Positions 35,951 through 45,374 of a stretch of 45,377 nucleotides of DNA are shown here, piece after piece. The notes beneath the pieces were generated by a model. It saw only the letters and a program-made list of their open reading frames with translations. It made no database searches and was not told the origin of the DNA. How positions within the stretch are numbered: the stretch's first letter is position 1; each line of letters opens with the position of its first letter. This DNA comes from Candidatus Colenecus caballi (GTDB lineage: Bacteria > Bacteroidota > Bacteroidia > Bacteroidales > Bacteroidaceae), in contig JAGHSY010000048.1 of the NCBI GenBank assembly GCA_018065615.1, positions 1-45,377 of the forward strand, in the 5' to 3' direction. The translations under genes were made by a program, and so were the position numbers.

Positions 35951-38900
35951 ATGAAGATATTTGACAAGAAAAGGTTTTTGCCTTTGGGGCTGGCAGGTTT
36001 CATGCTGCTTCTTTCAGCTCCAGTATTCGCACAGAACGACAGCTCTGAAAACACAGTCATAGTGACCGGTGTCGTTACTGATGCAGCTCTTGGCTCTCCA
36101 ATGGCTGGTGTCAAGGTTCAGGCCTACAATAACGCCTACTATTCAGCCATGACCAAAGAGAACGGTACTTATACAATCAAGGTTCCGGAATATGTCGGTT
36201 CCCTGACATTTTCACTGGAAGGCTGCAACACGGTTGTCCGTGCCCTGAAAGGCCGTACAGACGGTGTTGACGTGAAAATGTACGCAGATGATTTCTCAGA
36301 AATCTATTCAGCAACCACAAAGGCTTCTGAAAGTGTCACTGCCAGCATTTCACCGTTGAGTGCAGACCTTGACGTTGACGAACCCATGCAGCTCTCACTT
36401 CAGGGCAGTATTCTGTCAACCATGCGTTCCGCGCAGATCGGTGTCGGTGCGGCCATGCAGATTGACGGTATCAATTCGCTCAACATCAATACCCAGCCTC
36501 TGATTGTTCTTGACGGTATAATTCTTGACATGGGTTATGACAACATAACCATGCATGAAGGTTTCTACAACAATCTCCTGACAAACCTTCAGGTTGAGGA
36601 TCTTGCATCGGTCACCATTCTCAAGAACGGATACGGCATTTATGGAGCCAAGGGCGCCAACGGTGTCATACTTATCAGCACCAAGCGCAACAAGAGCATG
36701 GCCACCAAGATTGACGTGAACATTTCAGGCAATTACCAGCTCATGCCCAAACTGCCTGCAATGATGGATGCCGGTCAGTACAGGACTTACGCTTCTGAAC
36801 TTCTGGGTTCAACAAACACAAAGCTGAACTCATTCAAGTTCCTGCAGTCCGATCCCGAGTACATGTACTACAACATGTATCACAACGATACCGACTGGTC
36901 TGATGTCTCTTACAGGAACGCTTTCGTTCAGAACTACAACATCAATGTTCAGGGTGGTGATGATATAGCCAACTACAACCTTTCAGTAGGTTATGCAATG
37001 GCCGATGCCACACTTAAGGAAAGTGATTTCTCACGTTTCAGTCTGCGTCTTAATTCGGACATCATTCTTGCTGACAAGCTTTCACTCCGTTTTGACGCTT
37101 CATACAGTGACGTGACACGTGACCTGCGTGATGACGGTGCCCCCAATGACATTGACAACTCAATGATCAATGCCCCCGGATTCCTTTCACTGGTCAAGTC
37201 TCCGTTCCTTTCACCATACGCACATGACTATTTTGGCAATCTGTCATCATTCATTGCCAATGAAGATGACTATCTGAGTGAAGTCCTGGGTTCTGAAGTG
37301 TCACTTGCCAACCCGCTTTCAATTCTTGAAAACGGTGACGGACTCAACAAGAACTATTTCGGCAACCGTCTCATAACGCTGGCCGTTACACCAAAGTACA
37401 CATTCAACCGCTACCTTTCATTGAGTGAGCAGTTCACATATACTCTGGCCAATGCCGATGAGAACTACTACATTCCTCTGATGGGCACACCTGATTTCAC
37501 AATCGAATCAATCGGCCGGGTTGAAAACAAGGCTGCCGCAATGAATGCAAAGCAGGACGGTTTCATGAGCAACACCTATATAGATTACTCACGCCGATTC
37601 AATGCGCACAACGTAAGTCTTCAGGGTGGTGTACGCTACATAAACAACTCACTGTACCAGACTTCAATGTACGGTTACAATTCAGGTAATGACAAGACCC
37701 CGAACATTTCAGGTCAGCTCAAGTACAAGGGCACGACCGGTACTGACACCAAGGACATTTCAATAACCTGGTGGGCACAGGGCAATTACAGCTTCAGTGA
37801 AAAGTATTATCTGTCAGCAAGCGTCGGTCTGTCATCATCATCCAGATTTGGCGGTGACGTTTCCAATGGCGTACAGATGCTGGGTGTGCCTTGGGGCATC
37901 TTCCCGTCAGTTTCAGGCGCATGGGTGGTTTCAGCTGAACCGTGGTTCAACATCGGATTCATTGACTATCTGAAACTTGATGCAGGCTTTGATCTGACCG
38001 GTAATGACGGTTTTGACGATTCCGCTTCAAGAACCTATTTCGCACCGGTAAGACTTCTGGGTATTGACGGTCTGTCTCTGGCCAACATAGGTAACAATTC
38101 TCTGCAGTGGGAAACTACCAAGAAATTTACAGCCGGTCTGAACATGAACCTGTTCGGCAACCGTCTGAACATTGCTGCTAACATATTCCGCAGCAATACT
38201 GACAACCTGCTTTCAATCAGCTCACTTTCATATCTGAGCGGTCTTGAAAACTCATGGAGCAATGACGGTTCACTTTCAAATACCGGTTTTGACGCTTCAT
38301 TCAATGTCAAGATTGTCAACAACGACATGTTCAAGTGGGAAGCCGGTGCGTCAATAGGCCATTACAAGAACACCATTACCAAACTTCCTAACGGAAAGTC
38401 TGTTGATTATGAGGCATACGGTGCAACAATCAGAACTCAGGTTGACAGCCCTGTAGGCGTGTTCTACGGCTACAAGACCGATGGAGTCTTCTCAACCGAA
38501 GCCGAGGCCGATGCTGCTGACCTTTGCATTATGACTGAGAACGGTCTTCCGGATCCGTTTGTTGCCGGTGATGTCCATTTCGTTGACCGGAACAATGATG
38601 GCGTGATTGATGAAGATGACCGTTTTGTGATAGGTGATCCCAATCCGGATTTCTATGGCAGAATATTCACCAAAGTAAGCGTAAAGAACTTCTCTCTGAG
38701 CGCTACCATGACATATTCAATGGGCGGTGATATTTATAACTATCAGCGCATGCTTCTTGAAAGCGGTTCACGTTTCATGAACCAGTCGCTTGCCATGACC
38801 AACCGCTGGACGGCCGAAGGTCAGGTGACAGATATGCCAAGGGCCACTTATGGAGACCCGCACATGAACGCCAGATTCTCGGACCGCTGGATTGAAGACG

Positions 38901-39133
38901 GTTCATACCTGCGTCTTAAGAATGTGACATTGAGTTACAGAATTCCTATTCAGAGCACGTATCTGCAGGGACTTACTGTATGGGGTGCCGCAAACAACCT
39001 GCTGACTCTGACCAACTATCTTGGATCAGATCCTGAATTCTCTTCCAGCAATGATGTTCTCATGCGCGGAATTGACTGCGGTCTGCTGCCTCAGTCTCCG
39101 AACTTCTCGCTGGGTGTAAAGATTAACCTCTAA
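35951..39133 (+). CDS. SusC/RagA-family TonB-dependent outer-membrane transporter (second copy)
   Basis: 1060 residues. Signal peptide MKIFDKKRFLPLGLAGFMLLLSAPVFAQ, then a regulatory-like beta domain (TGVVTDAALGSPMAGVKVQAYNN, ~37-115). The plug carries PLIVLDGIILDMGYDN and the SusC signature VTILKNGYGIYGAKGANGVILISTKR near 230; the barrel ends FSLGVKINL, with Leu rather than Phe as the last residue. It is clearly divergent from the first copy along the plug and barrel, so it is not a recent duplicate. No STN domain. It is followed 10 nt later by its SusD. The ligand is unknown, and a different one from the first copy is plausible. Confidence 0.94.
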   Translation: MKIFDKKRFLPLGLAGFMLLLSAPVFAQNDSSENTVIVTGVVTDAALGSPMAGVKVQAYNNAYYSAMTKENGTYTIKVPEYVGSLTFSLEGCNTVVRALKGRTDGVDVKMYADDFSEIYSATTKASESVTASISPLSADLDVDEPMQLSLQGSILSTMRSAQIGVGAAMQIDGINSLNINTQPLIVLDGIILDMGYDNITMHEGFYNNLLTNLQVEDLASVTILKNGYGIYGAKGANGVILISTKRNKSMATKIDVNISGNYQLMPKLPAMMDAGQYRTYASELLGSTNTKLNSFKFLQSDPEYMYYNMYHNDTDWSDVSYRNAFVQNYNINVQGGDDIANYNLSVGYAMADATLKESDFSRFSLRLNSDIILADKLSLRFDASYSDVTRDLRDDGAPNDIDNSMINAPGFLSLVKSPFLSPYAHDYFGNLSSFIANEDDYLSEVLGSEVSLANPLSILENGDGLNKNYFGNRLITLAVTPKYTFNRYLSLSEQFTYTLANADENYYIPLMGTPDFTIESIGRVENKAAAMNAKQDGFMSNTYIDYSRRFNAHNVSLQGGVRYINNSLYQTSMYGYNSGNDKTPNISGQLKYKGTTGTDTKDISITWWAQGNYSFSEKYYLSASVGLSSSSRFGGDVSNGVQMLGVPWGIFPSVSGAWVVSAEPWFNIGFIDYLKLDAGFDLTGNDGFDDSASRTYFAPVRLLGIDGLSLANIGNNSLQWETTKKFTAGLNMNLFGNRLNIAANIFRSNTDNLLSISSLSYLSGLENSWSNDGSLSNTGFDASFNVKIVNNDMFKWEAGASIGHYKNTITKLPNGKSVDYEAYGATIRTQVDSPVGVFYGYKTDGVFSTEAEADAADLCIMTENGLPDPFVAGDVHFVDRNNDGVIDEDDRFVIGDPNPDFYGRIFTKVSVKNFSLSATMTYSMGGDIYNYQRMLLESGSRFMNQSLAMTNRWTAEGQVTDMPRATYGDPHMNARFSDRWIEDGSYLRLKNVTLSYRIPIQSTYLQGLTVWGAANNLLTLTNYLGSDPEFSSSNDVLMRGIDCGLLPQSPNFSLGVKINL

Positions 39134-39143
39134 TAGAGCGAAT

Positions 39144-41168
39144 ATGAAAGCAAAATTATATATCTGCGCTGCAATTGCAGCATGCACAACAATGGCATTC
39201 TCCTCTTGTGAGGATATGCTCAAGGTTGATTCCAAAGTCGTTCTGTATCAGGAAGACCATAATCTGGACAATGCCACAGATACTCTGTACTCTGTCATGG
39301 GTATTCTGCAGGGTATCCAAAGGATTGCAGACCGTACAGTGCTTCTTGGTGAAATGCGCGGCGGACTTGTAACCACGACAGATCAGGCAACTGACGACCT
39401 GAATGAAATCTACAGTTTCAACTTCAAGTCCATAGGTGAAAACAACAGGTATGACAGGGCTGTTGACTATTATAACATAATCAACAACTGCAATTACTTC
39501 CTTGCCAAAGCCGATACTTCATACTATCGTGCAAATGAGAGTGTGTTCCTTCCTGAATATGTTGCAGTCCTGTGTTACAGGGCCTGGACATATCTGCAGG
39601 TTGCACAGATTTACGGTAAGGTGCCTTGGGTTGACAAACCCGTGCTGACCGGTTCGGACGCATTGGCGTCAAATTATGAAAAACTTGACGTCAAGCAGAT
39701 AGCAACAAGACTTCTGAAGGACTTCAAGCCCGAATATGCAAATGTCAAGACACCACAGTACGGTTCACTTGGTGGAACTACTAACGGTGACGGTTCGCAA
39801 TCACAGACACACAAGTCTGAACAGTTGTTCATTCCGTACGAACTGATTCTTGGCGACCTGTATCTGTGGGCTGAAAAGTATGATTCAGCAGCAATACAGT
39901 ACCATGCTTTCCTGAATGATGAGAACAAACCGATACATGTCGGTACCGGCAGCATACTCTGGCTTGCTCCTGACTTCATGTATCTTGGTGAAGACACTTA
40001 CAGTTCAATGTTCGGTGAGAAGATGGACCCCATCTGCTATATTCCCATGGAATCCGAACAGTATGGCGGATATGTCAGTGATTTGGAGAATGTGTTCAAT
40101 TCAACCAAGAAGAACTACTATTATGCTCAGGCAACCCGTTCAAATGCTCTGACCTATCTCAGCGAGAACCAGAACTACACCTATCATAAGATCAACGCTC
40201 AGTCTTTGGTTGTTGTACCTACCCACATGGTTCCAAAGACCATGAAGTCGGACAATGAAGAACTGCTCCGCGGCGACCTTCGTCTGCAGTCAATTCTGAA
40301 AGTGAAGTCTGTTAATGTTGATGATGAGGAAGAGACATCGGCAATCCGTGTAAATGACAAAAGACAAACGTTAAGTAAAATTAATAAAGAAAAAATTTGC
40401 CTATACCGCGGTGACGTTGTATATTTGAGGCTTGCTGAAGCGTTGAACAGAGCAGGACTGCCCCAAACCGCATTCTACGTACTTAAATGCGGTCTCAACT
40501 ATGAATCCATTGATTATGGAACAGAGTATGAAGGCATTCAGTATTCAGCTCCAATCAGCGCCGGTGAACTTCAAAGAGCAGCTGAAAAAGGTATGTCCGA
40601 GATTTACAACTGGAACACAAGTGAATTTGATCTGGCCATCAGAGAACGTGTAACCCTTGGTCCTACCAACAGGGAAATCAACGGCCATACCACCACTACA
40701 GAATATGTTGTATATTATGCTCCCACAGGCATGAACGTCAAGAACACATATCTGACAATGGGTATCCATTCACGCGGTTGCGGTAATGCTGACATTGATT
40801 CCACATACGTAATTAAAGTACAGCCGGGCGCAACGCTTGATGACTCTATCCGTGCAGTAGAAGAAATGATCATAGATGAAATGGCTCTTGAAACATGCTT
40901 TGAAGGATACCGTTTCGGTGACCTGCTTCGCGTTTCAATACACCGTGCATCAACCTATGACAATCCTAACACAGACCCGGATAAATTTGCAGACAATGAA
41001 TTCCTTGCCAAGAGGGTAGCAGCCAGAGAGACTGCAACTTATGAAGATTATAAGGCTTATGATCCGTCTCTGTTCGGCAAGCTTCGCGGTGATGACCCGT
41101 GGGCATTCAATGACGAATGGTTCCTGTGTCTGCCTGATGTAAAACAGAAACTTAACACTGCCAACTGA
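39144..41168 (+). CDS. SusD/RagB-family nutrient-binding lipoprotein (second copy)
   Basis: A 674-residue lipoprotein, about 100 residues longer than the first SusD. The lipobox cysteine is C22 (AFSSC). The family pattern includes NNCNYFLAKAD, VLCYRAWTYLQVAQIYGKVPWVDKPVL and the C-terminal signature MIIDEMALETCFEGYRFGDLLRVSIHR. The short stretch 40362-40405, coding for KRQTLSKINKEKI, is unusually AT-rich compared with its surroundings. It partners the second SusC. A strong hairpin follows the stop codon and separates it from the next gene. Confidence 0.92.
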   Translation: MKAKLYICAAIAACTTMAFSSCEDMLKVDSKVVLYQEDHNLDNATDTLYSVMGILQGIQRIADRTVLLGEMRGGLVTTTDQATDDLNEIYSFNFKSIGENNRYDRAVDYYNIINNCNYFLAKADTSYYRANESVFLPEYVAVLCYRAWTYLQVAQIYGKVPWVDKPVLTGSDALASNYEKLDVKQIATRLLKDFKPEYANVKTPQYGSLGGTTNGDGSQSQTHKSEQLFIPYELILGDLYLWAEKYDSAAIQYHAFLNDENKPIHVGTGSILWLAPDFMYLGEDTYSSMFGEKMDPICYIPMESEQYGGYVSDLENVFNSTKKNYYYAQATRSNALTYLSENQNYTYHKINAQSLVVVPTHMVPKTMKSDNEELLRGDLRLQSILKVKSVNVDDEEETSAIRVNDKRQTLSKINKEKICLYRGDVVYLRLAEALNRAGLPQTAFYVLKCGLNYESIDYGTEYEGIQYSAPISAGELQRAAEKGMSEIYNWNTSEFDLAIRERVTLGPTNREINGHTTTTEYVVYYAPTGMNVKNTYLTMGIHSRGCGNADIDSTYVIKVQPGATLDDSIRAVEEMIIDEMALETCFEGYRFGDLLRVSIHRASTYDNPNTDPDKFADNEFLAKRVAARETATYEDYKAYDPSLFGKLRGDDPWAFNDEWFLCLPDVKQKLNTAN

Positions 41169-41181
41169 TAAATTACCCTTA

Positions 41182-41204
41182 CCGCTGCCCATTCCGGGCA
41201 GCGG
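41182..41204 (+). promoter_or_regulatory. Intercistronic hairpin after the second susD
   Basis: CCGCTGCCC (41182-41190) pairs perfectly with GGGCAGCGG (41196-41204) around an ATTCC loop. It is not followed by a poly-T tract (ATGGGGTTTGAG follows), so it is more likely an mRNA-end-stabilising or processing hairpin than a true terminator. The remaining ~95 nt to the next gene is AT-rich, with no exact TAnnTTTG element. Confidence 0.55.
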
Positions 41205-41298
41205 ATGGGGTTTGAGATTATAACCTTATTTATTAACAGAAAAAAGAGAAACAAACAAAGTTTTTTTCAACCTAATTATTCATTAAACATTAATTTCT

Positions 41299-44200
41299 AT
41301 GAAGAAAAGAGACTTTCTTTTTGCAGGACTTCTCCTGATGTCAGCTCCAATGCTTGCTCAGGAAATAGTTCCCGATGGTCCTACTCGCACTAAAGATGAT
41401 GCCAGGCAAATCTTTATGCAGGACTTTGAAAAGGATTGGGACAAATGGATTGATGACACCATTGATGTCATTACTACCATTGAGTATTACAACCACCCCG
41501 GTGATTCAGCTGCAACCAACAACATTGCCAGCTATGTGACTGAGGAAACTCTGAAGCGTGACTCTGTCATTTACATGAAGAACGGTGTAATGACAACCGA
41601 TGACAAGACTGATATTGCTGGAAAAGCATTCGCCAATGACCAGTACACCATTCTGACCGACCAGGACAACGAACGTAACAGCAAACTTGAAAAGTTCGGT
41701 ACTGACGGTGGTGAGAAGTATTTCTATTATTCAGCTGATCACAAGCTTGCCAACACTGGCAATGCCTATAAAAGCGGTGTCGTTGACAACTACCGCCGTA
41801 ACCTGTTCGTACGCGGTATTGACATTGAACCGGAAACATCTTATCGTCTGACTCTTTACCTGAAGGTCAACCAGCCCCTGAAGACTGATGTTGTTCCTAC
41901 ATTCTTTGCAGACGTGATGCAGGGTTATTTCCATTCAGAAAAGCCGTTCCTGAGCACTGTCGAAGATACCAAAGACTGGATGGGCAATCCGTCAAAAACT
42001 TTCAACGCTTTCGAGTACAAGCAGACTGAGTTCACAGGTGACTGGGAAAAGGTTACATTCATGACCTATTATAACGGTGACTCTCTTCAGTCTCTCATTT
42101 ACCATGCTCAGTACTGGTGGAACGGTGACGACTGGAAGTGGAATGTTTATGACGAAACTGGCAAAAAGACCCAGTACTTCTACATCAAGCAGCCCCAGAA
42201 GTATTTTGTACGTCTGTCATTTGCTTCAGACAGCACCAATTTCTGTGTTGACAACGTTTCTCTGACCAAGTCATGGATTGGTGGTGTTGAATATTACAAC
42301 AACAAGATCCGTGTGGACTTTGGTTATGAAACCAACCTGAAGGACCTTGCCAATGCAAAGGTTGCAACAACCAACATTGACGCCATAGAACTTCCCGGTG
42401 AGTATTTCCAGGTTCTGGGTTACTATGCTGAAGACGGTGACTGGTATGAGATTCCTATCAATTCTGCCGAATACCACGGTGACGGCTACATGTACATGTG
42501 GACAAAGGACGATGAATTTGGTGATCCTATCACATTTGACTACTATGACACAGTTCTTGTAAGCTTCATCAACCCGGTTGATTCTGCTGAACTTGCTCTG
42601 AAGTACACCAACAGCAAAATCTATCCTAAGTCAACAGATGCAGAATGGGTTGCTGCCGGCAAGATGGTTCCCAACTTCTACAATGAACTTGCAACACCTA
42701 ACCCCAATGTGTTTGACGGTGTTTATTCAATGAAGTTCCTGCCCCCAGTAGTTCAGAAACTCGGATTTGAAGACGGTTCATTCCAGCTTCCTGCTACAAC
42801 CAAGGAACTGAGCTTCAGCTTCTCAAGAGAAGTTGTATGGGAGGAAGGCGCAACTGAGCAGACTGAACATTCAGCTCTTCTGAAGCTTGTCGGTAACGGC
42901 AAGACCGAATACTGGTTCCCCAAGAATCATTACAACAATGACTCTACTATCGTATTCGTTCGTCCTGACAAGTACAGCTATGATCTTTCAGGTGACTACA
43001 CAGTTGAACTGTCACAGATTTGCGGTTACGGAACTGATGATGCAAAGGTTGTAAAGTACAACTATTCATTCGGTGATGTTCCCGCTGCATCAGATCCTGT
43101 AAATATCAACTTCAGTGAGTGCGGTACAGAAACTGCATTTGCAAAGAGTTGCAGCGTAGAAGGATTCTCAGTAAGCAAAGCTGTAACCAAGGTTACTGAA
43201 TTCCCCGGCGCTTACGGCAAGGCTCTTATGTTCGGTCTTTACAGTGTTGACACTGGCGCTTCAAACAATGCAAAGCTGATTTACACATTCCAGCCTGCTG
43301 AAAGCGGTACCATGATGATTGAATTCGGTTGGACCGGTTGCAACAAGGGTTCTTATAACGATGACTGCCGTCTGCTTGTCACTGTTCTTGATGCAAATGA
43401 CAATGAACTTGGCAGCTATGACAATGGTGCAGGTTCAGGCTTCAAGCCAGATGAAGGCGCAGTAGTCAATGAAGTTGCTGCAGGTTCACTTGGCGCAACT
43501 GTAACTAAGGGCGAAACCTACAGACTTGTATTCTGCCTGCCTAACGAAGGTGCTTATGGTGGTTCACACAAGGGTGGTCTTGTTCTCTACTACATCAACA
43601 TGTATTATGGAATGTGCCTTGGCTCACCTTATATTAAGGCATTTGATGACGCTACTGCCAAGCTTGCTGCTACTCTTAAAGCTGCTGAAGCCAATGCTGA
43701 TAACTACACCGGTATTGTTTACGACGCTTCAGCTTCTGTCCAGAAGCAGTATGCTGACTTCAAGTCATTGAAGGAAACAGCACCTAGCGTATGGAATAAG
43801 GTTACTGCTGAGATCAATGATGCCAACACCAAGCTTAAAAATCGCATGGGTGTTGTAGATGCTCTGTGGGCTGCTTGGGATGCTGCTGATCTGAAGGCTT
43901 CAGAAACACTCACTGCTGATGAGAAGTTTGCAGGCAACGCTAATTATAATGCTCTGATCAACCTGCTTAAAGAAGTAGATGCATTCATTCCTTGCAATGC
44001 TACTGATGATTCAATCAAGGCTATCCAGAAGTCTGTTGAAGATGCATCGGCTGCTCTTGATACACGCAAGGCTCTGATGGATGACTTCAATTCTGAATTG
44101 GCAAGAGCTCTTACTGAGATTAATGATAAGAATGCAGTTGTTGACATTGCTGAGTATGCTGAACTCCAGAAGATTTACGCTGAGTTTAAGGATGTCAACA

Positions 44201-45309
44201 TTTATACTACCTCTGATGAAGATCTGACTGCTGCCCGTGATGCTGTCAAGGATGCTACAAACGCTTACGTTTCACAGGTTGCCGCTATGCAGGTTAGAAC
44301 TGTCCGTCTGAAGGAACTTGCTAAGGAAGCTAAGACAGTCGGTGTTGAATTTGATGAGGCTGTAGCTACTGAATATGCTGCACGCGTTGAAAATGCAAAT
44401 GATGAAGATCTTGGTCTTGAAAATGTTTACAAGCAGGCTATCAAGGTGGCAATTCTCAAGAAAATTGTTGCTGAACAGTCAGTTGAAAACATCGATCTGA
44501 CCGGTTTCATCAGGAACTTCAACCTGTATGTGACTGCCAAGGTTATTGAACGCACAGACAAGCAGGTACCTGGTGGCAATTCCGAGGCAGCTGAGGGCTA
44601 TAACATGCAGCACTCAAAGCACGCTTACAACAGCGGTGATCTGGGTGGCAAGGCTCCTATCTGGGTTATGATTACCGGTGTTCCATACACTGACTTGTAT
44701 CCAGGCTGGACTGTTAAGTCAACTCAGACTGGTAATGCAATGGTCACTCCTGATGATGCTTCTTATGGCCACTTCAAGGCTGGTCAGTCAATCTTTGACG
44801 GTCAGCTTGCTATGGACTGGAACAGTAAGGCTGAACTCTCTACTGTAGTTGAAGATCTGCCCGCAGGTCTGTATAAGGTTGGATTTGACCTGAAGGAAAA
44901 CACTAATGATGCTACCAAGCTGACTGTTACCGCTGACGGCGTAAGCAAGAGCATTTCTTGCGCAAAAGGTGCTTCCGGTAAGCAGGCAGTTGATTCAGTT
45001 ATGGTTACTGACGGTTCACTTGATATCTACCTTAACCTGCAGTCAGGTAGCGGTTGGTCAATAGCCGATGACTTCACACTGAACTTTATCAACAAGGTTG
45101 ATTACGAATATGCAGCAGCTCTTACAGCTGAAGAACAGAAGCTTAGTGAAATGATTACCTTCGTTGATGCATTTGGTGCTGATGCAGCAGTTGAGTACAT
45201 TGGTCTTGACGGTCGCATGATGACAGCTCCTAAGGCTGGTCAGGTTTCAATCAAGGTTACCAGGAAGGCTGACGGTGCACGTGTTATCGAAAAGGTTCTT
45301 GTCAAGTAA
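41299..45309 (+). CDS. Large secreted multidomain protein, CBM-like domains and T9SS-like C-terminus
   Basis: 1336 residues with a Sec signal peptide (MKKRDFLFAGLLLMSAPMLAQ) and no lipobox. Visible regions: a CBM4/9-like beta-sandwich (~160-322; FVRGIDIEPETSYRLTLYLKV, GDWEKVTFMTYYN, FCVDNVSLTK); Ig-like beta segments (~330-600); another beta-sandwich (~600-790, with GTMMIEFGWTGCNKG); a helical, Ala/Glu/Asp/Lys-rich stalk (~790-1080) like FIVAR-type spacers; a second CBM-like domain (~1100-1270; AGLYKVGFDLKENTND, WSIADDFTLNFI); and a ~50-residue end (EYIGLDGRMMTAPKAGQVSIKV...KVLVK) like a type A type IX secretion sorting domain. No hydrolase active site is recognised. It is probably a surface glycan-binding protein of the locus; its name and ligand are unknown. 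Confidence 0.7.
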   Translation: MKKRDFLFAGLLLMSAPMLAQEIVPDGPTRTKDDARQIFMQDFEKDWDKWIDDTIDVITTIEYYNHPGDSAATNNIASYVTEETLKRDSVIYMKNGVMTTDDKTDIAGKAFANDQYTILTDQDNERNSKLEKFGTDGGEKYFYYSADHKLANTGNAYKSGVVDNYRRNLFVRGIDIEPETSYRLTLYLKVNQPLKTDVVPTFFADVMQGYFHSEKPFLSTVEDTKDWMGNPSKTFNAFEYKQTEFTGDWEKVTFMTYYNGDSLQSLIYHAQYWWNGDDWKWNVYDETGKKTQYFYIKQPQKYFVRLSFASDSTNFCVDNVSLTKSWIGGVEYYNNKIRVDFGYETNLKDLANAKVATTNIDAIELPGEYFQVLGYYAEDGDWYEIPINSAEYHGDGYMYMWTKDDEFGDPITFDYYDTVLVSFINPVDSAELALKYTNSKIYPKSTDAEWVAAGKMVPNFYNELATPNPNVFDGVYSMKFLPPVVQKLGFEDGSFQLPATTKELSFSFSREVVWEEGATEQTEHSALLKLVGNGKTEYWFPKNHYNNDSTIVFVRPDKYSYDLSGDYTVELSQICGYGTDDAKVVKYNYSFGDVPAASDPVNINFSECGTETAFAKSCSVEGFSVSKAVTKVTEFPGAYGKALMFGLYSVDTGASNNAKLIYTFQPAESGTMMIEFGWTGCNKGSYNDDCRLLVTVLDANDNELGSYDNGAGSGFKPDEGAVVNEVAAGSLGATVTKGETYRLVFCLPNEGAYGGSHKGGLVLYYINMYYGMCLGSPYIKAFDDATAKLAATLKAAEANADNYTGIVYDASASVQKQYADFKSLKETAPSVWNKVTAEINDANTKLKNRMGVVDALWAAWDAADLKASETLTADEKFAGNANYNALINLLKEVDAFIPCNATDDSIKAIQKSVEDASAALDTRKALMDDFNSELARALTEINDKNAVVDIAEYAELQKIYAEFKDVNIYTTSDEDLTAARDAVKDATNAYVSQVAAMQVRTVRLKELAKEAKTVGVEFDEAVATEYAARVENANDEDLGLENVYKQAIKVAILKKIVAEQSVENIDLTGFIRNFNLYVTAKVIERTDKQVPGGNSEAAEGYNMQHSKHAYNSGDLGGKAPIWVMITGVPYTDLYPGWTVKSTQTGNAMVTPDDASYGHFKAGQSIFDGQLAMDWNSKAELSTVVEDLPAGLYKVGFDLKENTNDATKLTVTADGVSKSISCAKGASGKQAVDSVMVTDGSLDIYLNLQSGSGWSIADDFTLNFINKVDYEYAAALTAEEQKLSEMITFVDAFGADAAVEYIGLDGRMMTAPKAGQVSIKVTRKADGARVIEKVLVK

Positions 45310-45335
45310 GAATTGAGATAATACATCTATAATGG

Positions 45336-45374
45336 GCCGGCGGAAAGCATTGCTTCCCGCCGGCTTTGTTTTTG
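45336..45374 (+). terminator. Intrinsic terminator at the end of the uptake locus
   Basis: GCCGGCGG (45336-45343) pairs perfectly with CCGCCGGC (45357-45364), with an inner AAGC/GCTT pairing, followed by TTTGTTTTT. It lies 26 nt after the stop codon of the large secreted protein. Confidence 0.85.
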
